Shown: positions 3,853 to 5,503 of the stretch, piece by piece
How positions within the stretch are numbered: position 1 is the stretch's first letter
Layout of the letters: each line of letters opens with the position of its first letter
Source: Geoglobus sp.
GTDB lineage: Archaea; Halobacteriota; Archaeoglobi; Archaeoglobales; Archaeoglobaceae
Direction: 5' to 3'
Assembly (NCBI GenBank): GCA_027019885.1
Contig: JALUWC010000549.1
Coordinates: forward strand, 1 to 5,503
DNA: 5,503 nt
Program-made: the position numbers and the translations under genes
The notes under the pieces: generated by a model
What the model was told of the DNA's origin: nothing
The model's database searches: none
The model's input: only the letters and a program-made list of their open reading frames with translations

Positions 3853-5349
3853 ATGCCAGATATCAAAGAGTTTGCTCAGCGACTTCTTGACGCAGAACCT
3901 CCGGAAGGCTATGATGAAATCGAGTCCTATCCTGTCTATGGGGGTAACATATTTGCCGGAATTAAAATTCTTGAAAAGGGCTTTGATCACTACTACTATG
4001 TTATTGAGCCCGTTCTTGATGGGTACGAGGAGAAGAGAGATGAGATCATCAGGAGGCTTGAGTTTGTTCTGCCTTCATTTGAGGAGAAAAAGGACAGAAC
4101 CAAACTTTTAATCGAAACCTTTGACAGGATTGTTGATTCAATGAAGATAAAGATAGAGGATGACTACTATTACTACGCCCTCCTCTACTATGCTTTGAGG
4201 GAAACAATTCTCTACGGCCCCATAACCCCCCTCATGAAAGACAGACTCATCGAAGACATCTCCTGCAACGGCTACAACAAGCCCATCTACATCTTCCACC
4301 GCAACTATCAGAACATAAGAACAAACATCGTCTTCAGCGACGACGAACTCGACTCATTCGTCATCAAACTCGCCCAGATGTCAGGAAAGCACATAAGCAT
4401 AGCAGAACCTCTCCTTGACGCATCACTGCCAGACGGCTCAAGAATCCAGATAACTCTTGCAAAAGAGGTCACAGACCACGGCTCAACATTCACCATAAGA
4501 AAGTTCAGGGATGACCCAGTCACTCCAATAGACCTCATAGCCTGGGGGACGTTCAGCATAGAACAGATGGCATACCTCTGGCTCTGCATCGAGAACAAAA
4601 AGTCCCTCATCTTCGCTGGAGGAACGGCAAGCGGAAAGACAACCTCAATGAACGCTGTATCTATCTTCATTCCAAAGGCATCGAAGATAGTCACAATTGA
4701 AGACACGAGAGAGATAATGCTCCCCCACGAGAACTGGATTCCCGCTGTGACGAGAGAGAGTGGAAAGTCCATAGACATGTATGACTTGCTGAGAGCAGCT
4801 TTGAGGCAGAGACCTGAATACATACTGGTTGGGGAGGTTAGAGGTAAGGAAGCATTAACACTATTTCAGGCAATGTCAACAGGTCATACAACATACTCAA
4901 CCCTCCATGCAGACTCTGTCAATGGAGTTATTCATAGACTTGAAAACCCGCCAATAAATGTCCCGAGAGCAATGATTGAGGCTTTGGATATAATCAGCAT
5001 TCAGTCCCAGGTTTTCATAGGGAAAAAGAGGGTAAGAAGGAACATGGAGATAGCTGAAATAATAGGTGTTGATCCCCACACAAAGATCATGAGAACAACC
5101 ACAGTTTTTGCATGGGACTCGTCAAAGGATGCTCATGTAATGGTTGGAAGTTCAAAGGCCCTGGAGGAGATAAGAACCCTGAGAAGCTGGAGCAGAAAGG
5201 AACTTGAGAGAGAGCTCAAAACAAGGGAAAAAATCTTGCAGTACATGCTCGACAGCAACATAAGAGACTTCAAAGAGGTCGCAAGAATAATCCAGACATA
5301 TCAGATTAACCCGGAGAAGGTGGTGATCGAGCTTGGTGTTCAGGAATGA
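3853..5349 (+). CDS. Archaeal type II/IV secretion system (pilus) ATPase, GspE/VirB11/TadA superfamily
   Basis: A 498-residue cytoplasmic hexameric ATPase that powers assembly of a type IV pilus-like filament. The N-terminal part (about 1-125) is a variable helical region rich in tyrosine (DDYYYY at 103-108). The conserved N2 domain (about 130-220) contains EDISCNGYNKPIY and ends with GSTFTIRKF. The RecA-like core has Walker A GGTASGKT (256-263; Lys262, Thr263), an Asp box TIEDTRE (281-287; Glu283, Asp284), Walker B RPEYILVGEVRG (320-331; Glu328) and a His box STGHTTYSTLHADS (342-355; His345, His352). All key residues are intact. ArlI/FlaI of archaella belongs to the same superfamily, but no archaellum gene is in view, so a pilus or Tad-like role is more likely than motility. 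The gene begins after a leaderless-type promoter and overlaps its membrane partner by 14 bases. Codon use changes sharply around 4200-4680, with C-ending codons dominating. Confidence 0.95.
   Translation: MPDIKEFAQRLLDAEPPEGYDEIESYPVYGGNIFAGIKILEKGFDHYYYVIEPVLDGYEEKRDEIIRRLEFVLPSFEEKKDRTKLLIETFDRIVDSMKIKIEDDYYYYALLYYALRETILYGPITPLMKDRLIEDISCNGYNKPIYIFHRNYQNIRTNIVFSDDELDSFVIKLAQMSGKHISIAEPLLDASLPDGSRIQITLAKEVTDHGSTFTIRKFRDDPVTPIDLIAWGTFSIEQMAYLWLCIENKKSLIFAGGTASGKTTSMNAVSIFIPKASKIVTIEDTREIMLPHENWIPAVTRESGKSIDMYDLLRAALRQRPEYILVGEVRGKEALTLFQAMSTGHTTYSTLHADSVNGVIHRLENPPINVPRAMIEALDIISIQSQVFIGKKRVRRNMEIAEIIGVDPHTKIMRTTTVFAWDSSKDAHVMVGSSKALEEIRTLRSWSRKELERELKTREKILQYMLDSNIRDFKEVARIIQTYQINPEKVVIELGVQE
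5322..5327 (+). promoter_or_regulatory. Shine-Dalgarno site for the platform protein, inside the ATPase gene
   Basis: GGTGAT, within the longer AAGGTGGTGATC, matches the archaeal anti-Shine-Dalgarno sequence and lies 8 bases before the GTG at 5336 (5 before the TTG at 5333). It is embedded in the last codons of the ATPase and fixes the start of the overlapping downstream gene. Confidence 0.7.
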
Positions 5350-5503
5350 GAACCAGATAACCAAACTTGCATACAGGATATTTGGTGAGAGGGCGAGAAA
5401 GAAGCTTACCGATTACTATGATCTGGGTCAGAAGCTTCAGCAGGCCTTGATAAACATCCCGCCTGATGTGTATGTCGCAACGCAGATGTTTTTCTCGCTT
5501 TTA
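5336..5503 (+). CDS. Type II secretion/pilus membrane platform protein (GspF/TadC/ArlJ-like), 5' part only
   Basis: The frame runs from the GTG at 5336 to the window edge without a stop (56 codons). It reads VFRNENQITKLAYRIFG, then ERARKKLTDYYDLGQKLQQA, then LINIPPDVYVATQMFFSLL. The 'LAYRIFGERARK' segment and the 'INIPPDVYVATQMFFSLL' entry into a first hydrophobic stretch resemble the N-terminus of archaeal GspF/TadC-family proteins, which form the polytopic inner-membrane platform on which the ATPase acts. The position directly after the ATPase is the usual order for this pair. The GTG overlaps the ATPase end by 14 bases and is preceded by a strong GGTGAT; a TTG at 5333 is an alternative start. 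The ATG at 5346 is in another frame and stops after four codons, so it is not the start. The rest of the gene is outside the window. Confidence 0.82.
   Translation, partial: MFRNENQITKLAYRIFGERARKKLTDYYDLGQKLQQALINIPPDVYVATQMFFSLL

Noticed and set aside
4308..4823. 171-codon antisense frame inside the ATPase gene
   Set aside because: It coincides with the C-ending-codon segment of the ATPase, which removes antisense stops; no Shine-Dalgarno, promoter or family resemblance.
5346..5360. ATG overlapping the ATPase stop (ATGA) as the start of the next gene
   Set aside because: This frame ends at TAA after four codons; the GTG at 5336 opens the frame that continues to the window edge and has the ribosome site.
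1..5503. CRISPR array, insertion sequence, or integration site
   Set aside because: No regularly spaced repeats, no transposase frame with flanking inverted repeats, and no tRNA gene were found; the short repeats seen are isolated promoter-region elements.

Overview
The window looks like a piece of a hyperthermophilic euryarchaeal chromosome, most likely from the Archaeoglobales (Archaeoglobus, Geoglobus or Ferroglobus). This assignment is inference. It rests on archaeal BRE/TATA elements at about -27, GGTGAT-type Shine-Dalgarno sites, moderate GC with AGG/AGA and ATA codons, a CoA-disulfide-reductase/NADH-oxidase paralogue, a family 4 uracil-DNA glycosylase and an archaeal-type secretion/pilus ATPase.

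Layout. Positions 1-690 (minus strand) hold a two-gene unit: a six-helix membrane protein followed, 6 bases later, by a winged-helix regulator cut by the window edge. Its promoter carries a perfect 9-bp inverted repeat over the predicted transcription start, a good autoregulatory operator candidate. Divergent from it at 817-2130 is an FAD/NAD(P)H disulfide oxidoreductase with redox Cys42, followed after about 38 bases by a family 4 Fe-S uracil-DNA glycosylase (2169-2777). The glycosylase converges with, and overlaps by 8 bases, a minus-strand gene (2770-3450). That gene encodes a protein with a CARF-like N-terminal domain and a C-terminal winged helix (DUF6293/HFX_2341-like). A hairpin of A- and T-tracts at the junction could end transcription from both sides.

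A 402-bp AT-rich divergent intergenic region (3451-3852) separates this regulator from a pilus/secretion ATPase (3853-5349). The ATPase overlaps by 14 bases the start of its membrane platform partner (GspF/TadC/ArlJ type, 5336 to the edge). The intergenic region holds two promoters, an 8-bp inverted repeat and a short GC-rich structured block that could be a small RNA.

How the genes relate. The ATPase and the platform protein are parts of one machine (type IV pilus-like assembly) and are translationally coupled. The membrane protein and winged-helix gene form a regulator/effector pair. The oxidoreductase and the DNA glycosylase are adjacent housekeeping or stress functions with no evident mechanistic link. 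The CARF-like regulator has no CRISPR array or cas gene in view. I see no CRISPR array, rRNA, tRNA, insertion sequence or clear mobile element. The least explained items are the CARF-like regulator with its large upstream region, the promoter palindrome at 695-719, and a codon-usage mosaic inside the ATPase gene.
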